A stretch of DNA of 64,000 bases from Cenococcum geophilum 1.58 (GCA_001692895.1 KV748263.1:186001-250000); one strand, 5' to 3'; shown: positions 35,626 to 47,100, counted from the stretch's first letter. The notes: generated by a model from the sequence alone, not told the origin. A program made the numbers and translations.

Positions 35626-37830
35626 TATAGAGTAGCCGACTTTAAATAAGTAGCTAAAAATAGGAACATTAGGTCAATAATAAAATCTATAACAACATCT
35701 GCCTATTGTTATATAGGTACTAGTAAAGGGTATAGTAGTCCTTAGTACTTTATATTAAAGGCCTTAGCGCGCTTATAATTATAGCAGGCGCCTATAAAGC
35801 GTTTAACTAAGTCTATTATTTTTAGCCAAAAGTAGTATTAGCTAAGAAGCTTATAGGTTCCTTCTCTACCTAGGTGGCCGCTTAATTAGAGGTCGTAGGC
35901 TATTTAGATTAGTTGCCGTTATAGATTTTCTAAGTTAGGGATAAATAGGCGGCCTCTATAATAGAGCCTATTCTCTTTTACTTTTAAGGCTGCTATATTA
36001 ATCTAGCCTAAGCTTTAAAGGTTAGTAGGTAGTATATAGGCGCTAGCGGTCTTTACGGCAATAAGTTAATATAGTAATAGGTTAATAGAGGCGTTATATA
36101 CCGTAGTAATAAGCTTATTAATTTTAGGAGGTAACTCTAGTTCTATAGTATAAAGCTGGGGTATAGTTGGCTCTATTATAGGTAGTATACCTAGGGCTAA
36201 ATTTTGTACTTTTAGGATCGTCTGTTATTAAAACTAATTATAAGGGTTATCTTTAAACTAAGGAAGGTCTTATAAGCGGCGTATTAGGCTATTAGGTTTA
36301 GTACCTTATACTCCTAGTCTATATATAATTTTAAAGTTAAAACTAAAGAGGAACTTGTTCTAATATGCTTGGCGTTAGTTTAGCTACTTTATAGTTATAA
36401 AGTACTTAAGGTTACGATAGTCTGTAAGGACTTTAGTTAGCTAATTAGGCTCTACTAAGGAGAGTTCTAGTTAGAATTCTTTAAACGCTTATATAATTGT
36501 AAGGAGTTCTTTATTATAGATTTTATAGTTATACTTTTATAGTATAAGCTTAGATAAGTAAAATATAACTAGGTAAAGGAAACCGTTATTACCTATTTAG
36601 GAAAGAATGCCTACATTAACGTGGTCTAAGGAGTTAGTTTTAAGGTAGAGTTATTATTCTAGTATAAAGTAAGCTGGGGTAGGTGCTTTAGTAAAGGCAT
36701 TTTTAAGGTTTTAGAACGCCTTCTCGTATTTAGGTATTTAGGTAAAGCGTAGGTGCGTTTTTCTTCCTTTTATAAAAAGGCCCTTTATTTGCATTATTGC
36801 TACAAGTAGTACTACTACGCCTAAGAAGTTGTATATAAATTTCTAATAAAAGTTAGTAAAACTAAAAAGGCTTATATGTCCTTAATGCAGTTAGGGGCTT
36901 ACTATTTGGTAATTATATATACCTCCTTGGGGTCTATATAGACACCCTTAGTAATAACAATTAATTTAAGGTATTTTACTTCTGTGACTAAGAATTTGCA
37001 TTTCTTTAAATTAATATAAAGTCCTGCGTTTTTAAGGCGCTATAGGACCTTTTAAACGTATTTGGTATATTTAGAGGGGTTATTACTATAAATAAGTATA
37101 TCGTCTAGGTACGCAGAGTAGAAGTCGTTAAGGTAGTTCTATAAGGTGTTATTAATATAGCTTTAGAAGGTGCCTAGGCCGTTATATACGCCAAAGGGTA
37201 TAATAGTATATTTAAATTGGCCAAAGCGCAATGCGAATATAGTTTTTCATTTATTACCTTCCCGTATTTAGAGATAGTTAAAGGCGGTAATAATATTAAG
37301 CTTAGTATAGATTTTGGCTTAACTAAGCCGCTTAAGGGTCTTATGTATAAGCGGTACTAGGTATTAGTTTTTAATTATAATAGCGTTAAGTCCTCTATAG
37401 TTAACGTAGAATTAAATACCTCTTCTTAGCTTCTTAGTAAGAAGGATAGGGGTGGCTGCTAGTAATATACTAGGACGAATAAATCCTTTATTAAGGTGCT
37501 TGTTGATATACTTTTTTATAACTAAAAGTTTATCTTTTAATATTAGGTAGGGTTTCTTATAAGGTAGCATTTTTCCTTATTTAATATTAATAGTATAGTT
37601 ATTAGGTTAATATGGGGGGAGTATATCTACGCTCTTTTATAAGCATATATTAGTAAAGTTATAGTACCTTTTAGGAAGGAGCTTATAAAGTTCTTTATTA
37701 ATAAGTTCTTTTTTAAGCTTTATAAACTTCTTAAAGTCTAAAGGTAAAAGTCCATAGAGTTCCGTAGGGGCGTTATTTTTTAGAAGGTCAACTATATCTA
37801 TCTATAAGGGATATTATTGCGGACACCTTG
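35626..37830 (-). mobile_element. Ty3/Gypsy retrotransposon remnant (truncated at both ends)
   Basis: Minus-strand pol order RT, RNase H, integrase identifies Ty3/Gypsy. The left end stops inside the integrase catalytic core next to the helicase fragment, and no LTRs were found, so this is an internal fragment. Confidence 0.85.
35640..37640 (-). pseudogene. Gypsy pol: RT, RNase H, partial integrase
   Basis: RT reads NYRGLNAI (37,401-37,380), LIHKTLKRLS, a TKLNII catalytic strand, RFGQFKYTIIPFGVYNGLGT (about 37,240-37,180) and an intact catalytic box, AYLDDILI (37,114-37,091). After a poorly readable RNase H (about 36,900-36,200) comes the integrase zinc-binding region: GHLGREGTYKLLS (about 35,880), then CYNYKRAKAF (about 35,780), where the second Cys has become Tyr. 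The first catalytic Asp region reads ADVVIDFIIDLMF (about 35,690) just before truncation. It would have copied element RNA into DNA and integrated it. It is inactivated by TAA/TAG stops, as in neighbouring elements. Confidence 0.8.
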
Positions 37831-38199
37831 GGTTGCCCTTAGGATAACCCCCAGACGCCCCTTAGATAGTCGCCGGTTATATGCTAGAGGCACGTGCCCG
37901 TAGTATATAGTCTCCACAATCCTAAAGGCCTTACCTCCTTAAGAATTCGTCTCTCTTACCAATCTATCCTATTCCACAATCGTGTCCTTATAGCCCCCTG
38001 TCTATAAGATCCTCTTATATTTAAATCCTTCCTACTCCTTTTAGAAGGGTAGTCGGCTTTAAGGACTAGATTGTTTGTTTATATCTTTTATTTATAACTA
38101 CTATCCTCCCTTAAAATCTCGCGATAACCTAAATAGAAACTCTATAGATACCTTATAGAAAGCCGTCGCGCAAAGGTAGAAAGGTCCCTCTAATAGCGA
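37831..38199. other. Less-mutated junction between two Gypsy remnants
   Basis: 37,830-38,000 is GC-richer, with CA/TG retained. It includes GAGGCACGTGCCCG. It could be part of an LTR or leader, but no matching copy was found downstream of 43.8 kb. Confidence 0.3.
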
Positions 38200-38249
38200 G
38201 AGATTGCGATAATATAACCCTCTAGGTAAGACGGCCGAATAAGCCCTAA

Positions 38250-39850
38250 TACCTAGATGCTCTAGAAGCTTAAAGACTCTTATACACCTATAGTTACTAG
38301 TAACGCTAAGGAAAATACAAATACCTTCTATAATAGTTATAATACTACTAAAAAGCAGCTAGAACCCCTCTAGCCCTACCTAGGCCAATTAGAAGATTAA
38401 GCGCTAGAGGTAACTCTAAGATCTTCCCCTAAGCTAGAAATGCCAGAGGAATATACTAATACGTCCGACTAGGGAACTAACCAGAACCTTCCTAGAAGAC
38501 CATCGGCCTATAATCGGTATAGTAGCGGTATATAGACTACTTACGAGCTAAGCGGGCCTACCCCTTTAGGTAATCTAAACTAACTACTAACTTAAGACTT
38601 AAGCCTTATAGGGAAATTTACACTAGCTACTAGTACTAATACTACCTCTATAGTTAGAGCTTCCCTAAGGCCAAGGTTAGAAAGTCCCGAGCCCTAAACT
38701 AATATCCTTTAAGATAGATATTAGGAAGCTACTATAAGGCTCTTAAAAGCTATGCGGGAAGGAGCTACTAATAAATATATTAGAAACCTCTAGGGGCAGG
38801 TTTAGATCTAGTAGAGCTTAATCTAGGCTAGATAAAATCTTTTATAACCTAGCTAAGGCTAAGGGCTTCTTAGGAGCTACCTAGTACCTACCTAAAGTAT
38901 AGAAGACTTAGAGAGTTATCTACGCTATAAACGGAAAAAGGATATAAACTAACTGGTTAAGGCTTCTAATAGTTTAGAATTCTGCTATAGACCTAACGCC
39001 TAGTAGTTAGACGATTGGGTTCGTAAGGTAGATAACTTCTTTAAGATACTAATAATATAAGATAATACCAAAGAGCGTATATGCTAAATTATTAGTAAGA
39101 TTAAAGACTAATTGCTAAACTAGATTGCACTTAATTAGCTTAATAAAGAGCAAATTACTATATAGCTATAGCTGCAACCCTTTTTAAAGAAATGGACTTA
39201 AGATCTATATGTTGTATAATATAATAATATAGAGCTATTCTGGAATGGGATATAGCTTAACCGCTATAACTTCCGCCAGTTTATAAACTTTATGGAAACT
39301 TATACTTAATAGATGGATTTAAAGCCCTTTAAAAATAAGGATAGTAGCATTAATAAGAAGGAGAAGATTGGGTTTATCTAGGCTAGAATTAAGCTAGCAA
39401 TTCGTGACGAAATAAAGCGCGTAGGAGCCCTATCACGGATTACTATATATGCGGATTTTAAATAAGCAGTTCTAAACGCTAAAGATATAGTAAGGAACTA
39501 GACCTCTTCTAGTAGGAAGCTAGGGGGTTACTAAAAGTATAGGTACTTTAGTAGTAACGTAAGGTAGATCTAACCTTTAAAGAAGCCGTTCTTAAAGAGA
39601 ACTTTAAAAAGGTTAAAGTTAGAAACCTTAAATAACGGGAAAGACTCCTAGGGCCAACCTAATACCTATCCGGCACCTTTATAGGAATACTTTAAGAAGT
39701 TAAAAGAAAACTCTAGAGGCAGATCCTATTGGAAAAATAAGTAGGGCAATAACTACACTAATAATCTAAAAAAAGAAAAGCCCTAGTTATAGACCTTTTC
39801 TAGCTAGAACTAGGGCAAGATATAAAAGGGGAGACTCTTTATATTACTGT
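38250..39850 (+). pseudogene. Gag-like region of the 38-44 kb Gypsy
   Basis: The plus strand shows a long stop-bearing frame rich in Glu, Lys, Asn and Leu, with a capsid-like hydrophobic/charged pattern around 39,000-39,500 (for example DKLNQ-type and FKNKDSSINKKEK-type segments). Towards 39,640-39,800 it becomes Asn/Ser/Lys-rich. I cannot find an undamaged CCHC knuckle. The assignment rests mainly on position, directly before the protease at about 39,900, and on length typical of Gypsy gag. It would form the virus-like particle that packages element RNA. It is inactivated by many TAA/TAG codons. Confidence 0.5.
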
Positions 39851-39879
39851 TAAGCTAGAAATAATACTCCCTATGGGTA

Positions 39880-42800
39880 AGGTATAATAGTTTTAAGCAC
39901 TATATAATAGCGGCGCCGAAATTAATCTTATATAATATAATTTAGTAAAAGAGTATAAACTTATCCTATTGTAAAGGTAGCGGAAACCTATTATAGGCTT
40001 CCTAAATAAGCATCGGATTAAGCTATATAGTGCCTATAAGCTTATAGTGTTAGTGGCCGACATATATAACTACACTAAGGTAGTTAGCCCGTAACCCTTT
40101 TAGGCGGCTAATTTTGTAGGTTACAACCTTATTCTTAAATACCCTTAGCTTGCGGAAGTAGATCTTAAGATACGCTTTAAGATAGGAGCCTTTAAATAGT
40201 GGAATGATAAAGATTTAAAAAGGCGTATATTACTAATAAGCCTAAAGGATATCTTAGAGAATATAGCCCTAGGTAAAATAGTATACGCTTTATACCTAAA
40301 GGAGTATTAGATCTAACCCCTATTTAATAGTAAGATAGGTATAAAGCCTAGTATAGGCAATAACCCCTTTATAATAGAGACCCTATAGGGAACTACTAGA
40401 TAGGTCGCGGAGACATTATAAGGAGGCGGCGATCTTAAGGATCTTATAAGATACTTTAACCGTTATAGGTTACTCTGGCTTAAGCAATATACAGAGAATA
40501 TACTACGGCATCTCAAGCGCTGCATTAAGGATTTCCCTATCCTTTACTAGCTACCGTATAAAATAGTATAATATACGGTGGTAACTATATATAAGCAACC
40601 ACTATAGCGTATAACGCTGCCTATAAGTATTTTAAGGGAGCTCTAGGACCTACCTAATAATAACATAAAGAATAAGCGCGACCCTAATTTATTAAATATT
40701 CTAGTAGGCCTAAGGGACTTACTAAGGGTATTTTTGGGTAAGAGAGCTAAAGTCCTACTATAGAACTTAGAGTACGATTATATAATTAATCTAGAAGAAG
40801 GCAAATAACCACTAAACCTCCCTATCTACAACCTCTTGCGTAAAGAGCTTAAGATCCTATGGGAGTACCTTAATAGGTCATTGGAAAAGGGGTAGATCCG
40901 GCCTAGTAAGTTGCCATTAGGCGCACTAATCCTCTTTATTCTAAAACTAGATAGAACTATAAGACTATATATAGACTATCGCGGTCTTAATAAGATTACA
41001 ATTAAGAACCGTTACCTATTACTACTAGTTAGTAAAATACTAGATCGACTATCTAGGGCAAAGATCTTTATAAAGCTGGATTTATAAGACGCCTACTATA
41101 GGCTCCGTATTAAAGAAGGGGATAAGTAAAAGACCGCTTTTAAGACCTAATACGGCCACTTTAAGTATCTGGTAATACTTTTTAGGCTAGCTAATGCGCC
41201 TATAACATTCTAATTGTACATTTATAGAGCCTTAGGGGGACTAGTCGACCGCATATATATCATCTATTTAGATAATATCTTAATCTACTTAAAAGACAAG
41301 GATTAATATAAGTAACACGTCCGCGAAGTACTGGAACGTTTAGATAATTAAGACCTCTACGCTAAGGCGTTAAAATATATCTTTAATACTAAGTAGGTTA
41401 AGTTCCTAGGTTATATTATAACGCTTATAAGTATAGTTATGGACCTAGTACGGGTGTAGATAATCTAGGAGTAGCTAGAGCTAAAGAGCTACTAAGATGT
41501 TTAAGTATTTCTAGGCTTTGCTAATTTCTATAGGCGCTTTATATATAACTACTTAGACGTTACCTAATACCTATCTAACTATATTATAGAAGCTTTTTAA
41601 AACCTAACCTAAGGAGCAAAAAGCTTAAAGGCGGTAAGGAAGAAAACTAAAAAGGGACTAACTAAATAGTATAAACTATGGTTATGGCCTAGAAAGGTTT
41701 AGGAGGCCTTTTAGAAACTTCGCGTAAAGTTTACAAAAGCTCTATTACTGCGGCATTTTAACCTAAATTAGCTATTAATAATAATCACTAATATATTAAA
41801 TTTTGCCCTTACTAGTATTCTACTATAATCTAATAGGCATCTAGACGCTACCCAGCTCTATTAAAGACTAGTAATATTCTATAATAGAAAATTCTAAGGG
41901 CTTAAAGTTAGGTATTATACCCATAATAAGGAACTGCTGGCTATAGTTAACTGCTTTAAATAGTGGCGACATTACCTTAAGCACGCGAGCTATACCACTT
42001 ATATACTTTTAGATTATTACTATTAGGAATAAGGCAAGCGGTCGTCACGTGTCGCCGCGGCACTAGCGTAGTAAGGAACCTTAAGTTCCTTACCCTCCCC
42101 CTTTCTTCTTTAAAAAGAATAAGTAATAACAATTATCATACTATCTACGAACCGTAGCTATGTGATATCCCCTTATAAGTCCAACAATTACAATTTACGC
42201 TACTTTATAACTATAAAGGAGCTTAAACCTTAATAAGCTAGATAGGTAGAAAAGCTTACACGATTTAATTTTAAGATTAAATATAAGTTAGGGGAAACAA
42301 CCCTACTAATAGACCGTTATAACGGCTAGACTATACTAAAGGCTTTAAAACGGGAGAAGGAAAATAGATAATAGATATTTTACTCCCTATATTATAGAAT
42401 AAGCTCTAGGTATAAGATGCTTAAGCACCCACAGCTCTATATACTAAGTTTTAGGCGGTGTAAGCCCTATTAGTTTTTACTAACGTTTTAGCTAGTACCT
42501 AGTCTGTTGCTAATAAGGGTCTAAATATACCTAAATAGGATATTCCTAATACATTCTCGGAACCTAGTAATACACTATCCCTAATTGCTAAGCTATCCCC
42601 TTAAGCTAATAGCGAAGCTATAAAGTAATTAGAACTTGGAGCCCTATAATAACTAAAGGACTTTAACCTTATAGCGGCCTTCCTAATATACGCGTATTAA
42701 AGAGTTATAAGATCTATAGTACTATCTAGTCTTATACTTAGAGCAGTATAGGATAAAATAGCTTTTACTTAGGAACTATCTAAAAGGTTAATAGACTTTA

Positions 42801-43790
42801 TCTATAAGGTGCAACGGAGGGACGCTTTCTATACCATCCTTAATATAGAAATAGACTAGAAACGTAATGGAAAGGAAGCTACTAGGTGCTACTATTAGGA
42901 ACTAAACCTAGTGGGCCTACTACGTAAAGGTAGTAAGGTTTAGGTGCTATAAGAAGCAAATCTATAATAAAAGATTCTTATAAAGAATTACGATAATCCT
43001 TTAGGCGGCCACTATAGTTAAGCAAAGATAGTAGAATTACTTTAACGTAAATACTATTAGCTAAGGCTTAATTAGGAAGTAAAGGAGTACATTAGCTATT
43101 ATAAGAAGTATTAAGTATATAAAATCCGCAGGCATAAGCCATAGGGTCTACTTAAATCAGTTCCCCCCGCTAGTAAGCTATAGTAACACTACGCCATAGA
43201 CTTTATTATAGATCTCCTGCTATTTAAAGATAGCTAAGGACGAATATATGATTCAGTCCTTATATTTATTAATAGGTTTTCAAAGTACGTCCAATACCTT
43301 CCTATTAATAAGACAATTAATATATAAGAGCTCGCCAACCTAATTAAGGAGAAATACTTTCTTAAAGTAGATTAGCTGTACTCTATTATCACTAATAGGG
43401 GCAGCGTCTTTATAAGTTAGTACTGGTCGGATCTATGCTTCTATTTAAAAATAGACCACTATTATAGTATAGCTTTTTACCCGTAGACGGATAGGTAAAT
43501 GGAATGCCAGAACTAGGAACTAAAGTCTTACCTATAGATGTATTTAAACTACTAGTAAGATAACTAGTACGAGCTACTTCCGTACGCGGAGTATGCTTAT
43601 AATTTAAAGCAATATATATTATATAAGTATATACTAATCCAGATTGCCTATAGCGTCCAACTATTTAGGTTTAATAGTATACCCAATAATCACTGGCTAA
43701 GGCCGTATAATTAGTTATAGGATCCTACTAGGAAGTCTAAGGATATCTATTAAAGAGTATAAGGATACTATAATGGAACCTTGTAGCTAG
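39880..43790 (+). pseudogene. Gypsy pol: protease, RT, RNase H, integrase
   Basis: The protease active site reads ALYNSGAEINL (39,898-39,930; the catalytic Asp is now Asn). RT shows [15 protein letters not shown] (about 40,975), KLDLxDAYYRLRI (about 41,080-41,115) and YLDNILIY (41,265-41,288; second Asp changed to Asn). RNase H is interrupted by a solo LTR between LLDYY and NLRYFITIKELKP. The integrase zinc region starts GGHYS (about 43,000) with a YY..KYxVYK stretch where Cys residues became Tyr. The catalytic core has DFIIDLLLF (about 43,200), ITNRGSVF (about 43,390; TDRG changed to TNRG) and a late TDRxMECQN (about 43,490) that supplies the Glu. The first and third acidic positions survive; the second is lost. 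Confidence 0.82.
42021..42186. mobile_element. 166-bp solo LTR (Copia-like) with perfect target duplication ATTAC
   Basis: The sequence runs from TATTAGGAAT to AGTCCAACA, inverted LTR ends with TG changed to TA at the start. ATTAC lies at 42,016-42,020 and again at 42,187-42,191. Removing the insert plus one duplication restores the host frame exactly (LLDYY joined to NLRYF). The LTR keeps CACGTG and many CA/TG sites, so it was mutated less than its Gypsy host and is probably younger. It contains a small hairpin, TAAGGAAC..GTTCCTTA. Confidence 0.92.
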
Positions 43791-44416
43791 TACTACGGTA
43801 GGCTTATTAATAGGCTAGGTGTATAGGTAATGCAAATTAAAGTTAACAACGTAATAATAACTAGTGGAGTGGTTGCCTAATAGATTAACTCTAATTATAT
43901 TCTGAGAATCACTATAAGGAAGGAACTATCTAGGTAGAGACTAAGGGTCCTTAAATATATAACCGTACTCCTATAAAATCCTTCTTATATATAATATACG
44001 TGTTATATATATTATACGTATATTCCCTTTATATACTGCGTATACTATATATAATGTTATATAACCTTAGTTACTATTCCTTATTATATAGCTCTATCGG
44101 TTCCATTCTAGACTGTGCCTAAATTAACTAACTAGCTTCTTTTAACTCTTCTCTAAGTAGTTATAATATTGTACTTAAAGCATCCGTAATACTATTTCCT
44201 CCCTCTTTATCTTCGTCCTTAAAGACTTTAAGCATCTCTAGGTTATTTACTAGAGGTATAATATCTATCTAATTAATTTAGTTAATATTGTTGCTTATTA
44301 TACCTAAGGCCCCTTCCTCTTTATAGGCGCAACGTCGTGCTTATACTATTACTGCGATATTATCTTTTAGTGAGATTATACCATCTCCGTGTTCTTGGTG
44401 TTTAAAAAAGGGGTTA
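43791..44416. other. Stretch after the Gypsy, with a minus-strand remnant
   Basis: It is very AT-rich at 43,980-44,060, with ATATAATATACG-type words. It could contain LTR sequence, but no partner copy was found. Confidence 0.3.
44080..44345 (-). pseudogene. Short decayed acidic frame, unknown
   Basis: The minus strand reads EGALGIISNNINxINxIDII (from about 44,320), then NLEMLKVFKDEDKEGGN and LREELKEAS, with only a few stops in about 85 codons. It is acidic, helical and without a recognised motif. It could be the C-terminal piece of a protein broken by the repeat block starting at 44,417. No partner frame was found on the far side of that block at 47.4 kb. Confidence 0.25.
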
Positions 44417-44681
44417 CATTAGGATTTTTTTTTTTGGGCACGTTGTTGCAAACGAAAATCGGGGTCTGCAAAACCTGCGTAAGTCACAAATTTGGCAATT
44501 TGCGGCGATTTGCAGCAATTTGCTATAAACACATAGGCTACCTATACACGCGCCTGCCTTATCTATATGTTTATAGTAAATTGCTATAAATCGCTACAAA
44601 TTACTAAAATTGCGACTTACGCAGGTTTTGTAGACCCCAATTTTCGCTTGCAATAATATGCCTAAAAAAAATTTCCTAATA
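44417..44681. repeat. 265-bp foldback with about 100-bp inverted arms
   Basis: The left arm includes GGGGTCTGCAAAACCTGCGT (from 44,461). The right arm reverse-complemented reads GGGGTCTACAAAACCTGCGT. Arms extend through repeated AATTTGC words on both sides of a 50-bp centre. Differences are mostly transitions. It could be a stand-alone MITE or the folded left end of the larger candidate element. Confidence 0.8.
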
Positions 44682-44683
44682 GC

Positions 44684-45912
44684 CAGAGGCTCTGTATAAG
44701 GCTCTATATAAAGCTCTATATAAGGCTTTACATAAAGCTCTGTATAAAGCTTTGCACGAAGCTCTATATAAAGCTCTGCACGAAGCTCTATATAAAGCTC
44801 TATATAAAGCTCTATACGAAGCTTTGCATAAGGCTTTATATAAGGCTCTACACAAAGCTCTACGTATAGAGGCTCTACACGAGGCTCTACACGAAGTTTT
44901 ACACGAATTTATGCATAAAGCTCTGTATAAAGCTCTGCATAAAGCTCTATACAAAGCTCTATACAAAGCTCTATATAAAGCTTTACATAAGGCTTTACAC
45001 GAGGCTCTATATAAAGCTCTGCGTATAGAGGCTCTGCACGAGGCTCTATATAAAGTTCTACACGAATTCGTGCATAAAGCTCTATACGAAGCTCTATACA
45101 AAGCTCTACACGAAGCTCTATACAAAGCTCTACACGAAGCTTTATACGAGGCTCTATATAAAGCTCTACACGAAGCTCTATATAACGCTTTGCATAATGC
45201 TCTATATAAAGCTTTATATAATACTCTATATAAAGCTCTATACAAAGCTCTATATAAAGCTCTATATAAAGCTCTATATAAAGCTTTATACGAAGCTTTG
45301 CATAAGGCTCTATACGAGGCTCTATATAAAGCTCTAGGTATAAAGGCTCTGTATAAGGCTCTATATAAAGCTCTATACGAAGCTCTGCATAAAGCTCTAT
45401 ACAATACTCTATACGAAGCTTTATATAATGCTCTATATAAAGCTCTGCGTATAGAGGCTCTATATAAAGCTCTATATAAAGCTCTATATAAAGCTTTATA
45501 CAAAGCTTTATACAAGGCTCTATATAAGGCTCTATATAAAGCTCTGGGTATAGAGGCTCTGTATAAGGCTCTACACGAAGCTCTATATAAAGCTCTGCAC
45601 GAAGCTCTATATAAAGCTCTATACGAAGCTCTATATAAAGCTCTATACAAAGCTCTATACGAAGCTCTATACGAAGCTCTACGTATAGAGGCTCTATATA
45701 AAGCTCTACACGAAGCTCTATATAAAGCTCTATATAAAGCTCTACACGAAGCTCTATATAAAGCTCTACGAAGCTCTACACGAAGCTCTATATATAGAGG
45801 CTCTACACAAGGCTCTGCGCGAAGCTCTACACGAGGCTCTACGCGAAGCTTTACACGAGGCTCTGCGCGAAGCTCTGCATACGGAGGCTCTACACGAAGC
45901 TCTACACAAAGC
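44684..45912 (+). repeat. 12-bp satellite array 3 (about 100 units)
   Basis: Unit AAGCTCTATATA with variants AAGCTCTACACG, AAGCTCTGCACG, AAGCTTTATACG and others, which differ from one another by transitions. Fifteen-base variants with GCGTATAGAGG recur. Because the unit is 12 bp without stops in several frames, both strands are open for over 400 codons (plus 44,752-46,056; minus 44,676-45,935), giving KALY/EALH- and RALY-type peptides. These are not treated as genes. Confidence 0.97.
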
Positions 45913-46081
45913 CTTTGTGTATATGCGCGCGACACACTACTATCGGGTCCCCGCTATATTCCCGATAGCCTCTACACGTGCCTCTGCCAAGTATACCCCT
46001 ATATACACCTAGGTAGCCACCTCATTTTTACCCTTCCTTACATCCTCCCTACCTAGGAAGACACCAGAACGACAGCCAGCA
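45913..46081. other. Spacer between satellite array 3 and the 20-bp minisatellite
   Basis: Non-repetitive, little-mutated sequence. Confidence 0.5.
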
Positions 46082-46653
46082 GACGACCGTCGCCGGAGCC
46101 AGACGACCGTCGCCAGAGCTTAGACGACCGTCCAGAGCTAGACGACCGTCGTCAGAGCCAGACGACTGTCGCCGGAGCCAGATGACCGTCGCCAGAGCTG
46201 GACGACCGTCGCCGGAGCCAGATGACCGTCGCCAGAGCTAGACGACCGTCAGAGCCAGACGACCGTCGTCAGAGCTAGACGACCGTCGTCAGAGCTAGAC
46301 GACCGTCGTCAGAGCTAGACGACCGTCGCCGGAGCCAGATGACCGTCGCCAGAGCTGGACGACCGTCGTCAGAGCTGGACGACCGTCGTCAGAGCTAGAC
46401 GGCCGTCGCCGGAGCCAGATGACCGTCGCCAGAGCTAGACGACCGTCGCCGGAGCCAGATGACCGTCGCCAGAGCTGGACGACCGTCGTCAGAGCTAGAT
46501 GACCGTCGCCAGAGCTAGACGACCGTCAGAGCCAGACGACCGTCGTTAGAGCTAGACGACCGTCGCCGGAGCCAGATGACCGTTGCCAGAGCTAGACGAC
46601 CGTCAGAGCCAGACGACCGTCGTTATCTCGCCACACGACCGTCGCCAGAGCCA
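46082..46653 (+). repeat. 20-bp GC-rich minisatellite (about 28 units)
   Basis: Unit AGACGACCGTCGTCAGAGCT and variants; some units are shortened to 17 bp by loss of GTC or CGC. Each full unit carries an imperfect or perfect palindrome, GACGACcGTCGTC. There is almost no RIP, in contrast to the adjoining 12-bp array. Confidence 0.95.
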
Positions 46654-46696
46654 CACGACAACCGTTCAAACGACCAGCCAGCGAACACGAATAAAC

Positions 46697-46718
46697 GATT
46701 CGATCGATCGATCGAATC
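46697..46718. repeat. 22-bp perfect palindrome
   Basis: GATTCGATCGATCGATCGAATC without its outermost bases is built on (ATCG)n; it sits between the two GC-rich arrays. Confidence 0.9.
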
Positions 46719-46730
46719 AAGGTGACATAG

Positions 46731-46839
46731 ACAGGTAGGCACAGACAGGTAGGCACAGATAGGTAGGCATAGACGGGTAGGTATAGACAGACAGACAGGT
46801 AGGTAGGTAGGTAGGCAAGCAGGTAGGCAGCAGGTAGGT

Positions 46840-46890
<51 letters not shown>

Positions 46891-46943
46891 TAGGCAGGTA
46901 GGTAGGCAGGTAGGCAGGCAGGCAGGCAGGTAGGTAGGTAGAT
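46731..46943 (+). repeat. (CAGG/TAGG)n tetranucleotide array
   Basis: It begins as 10-bp ACAGGTAGGC units and becomes a pure 4-bp repeat with an uninterrupted GGCA run near 46,838-46,890. It is barely mutated by RIP. Confidence 0.95.
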
Positions 46944-47100
46944 GATTTAGAGCCTCCGCGAGAGGCTTCCCCTTAACGCCTAAAGTAGATAGCTCTACAT
47001 TTTATATAGTTATAATATAAATATATTTAAAAGTATACTATAGAAATCTATGGAAATATGTAATAATTTAGTTATTATATAATATAATTATAATTTATAT

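Larger units (their letters stand above)
38200..43790 (+). mobile_element. Ty3/Gypsy retrotransposon, RIP-degraded, LTRs not identified
   Basis: Gag-like, protease, RT, RNase H and integrase regions follow in Gypsy order on the plus strand. Its RNase H is split by the solo LTR at 42,021-42,186. No LTR pair could be aligned by eye between 37.8-38.2 kb and 43.8-44.1 kb. Confidence 0.8.

Noticed and set aside
37831..44110. LTR pair for the 38-44 kb Gypsy
   Set aside because: I compared 37.8-38.2 kb with 43.8-44.1 kb by eye and found no convincing direct repeat.
44676..45935. 419-codon minus-strand open frame of RALY/RASC-type repeats
   Set aside because: Same satellite on the opposite strand; a composition artefact.
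44752..46056. 434-codon plus-strand open frame of KALY/EALH-type repeats
   Set aside because: It is the 12-bp satellite read in phase; both strands and several frames are open because the unit lacks stops. There is no start context and no non-repetitive domain.
46082..46653. CRISPR-like regular repeats
   Set aside because: Units are adjacent, without unique spacers, in a eukaryotic repeat region; it is a minisatellite.
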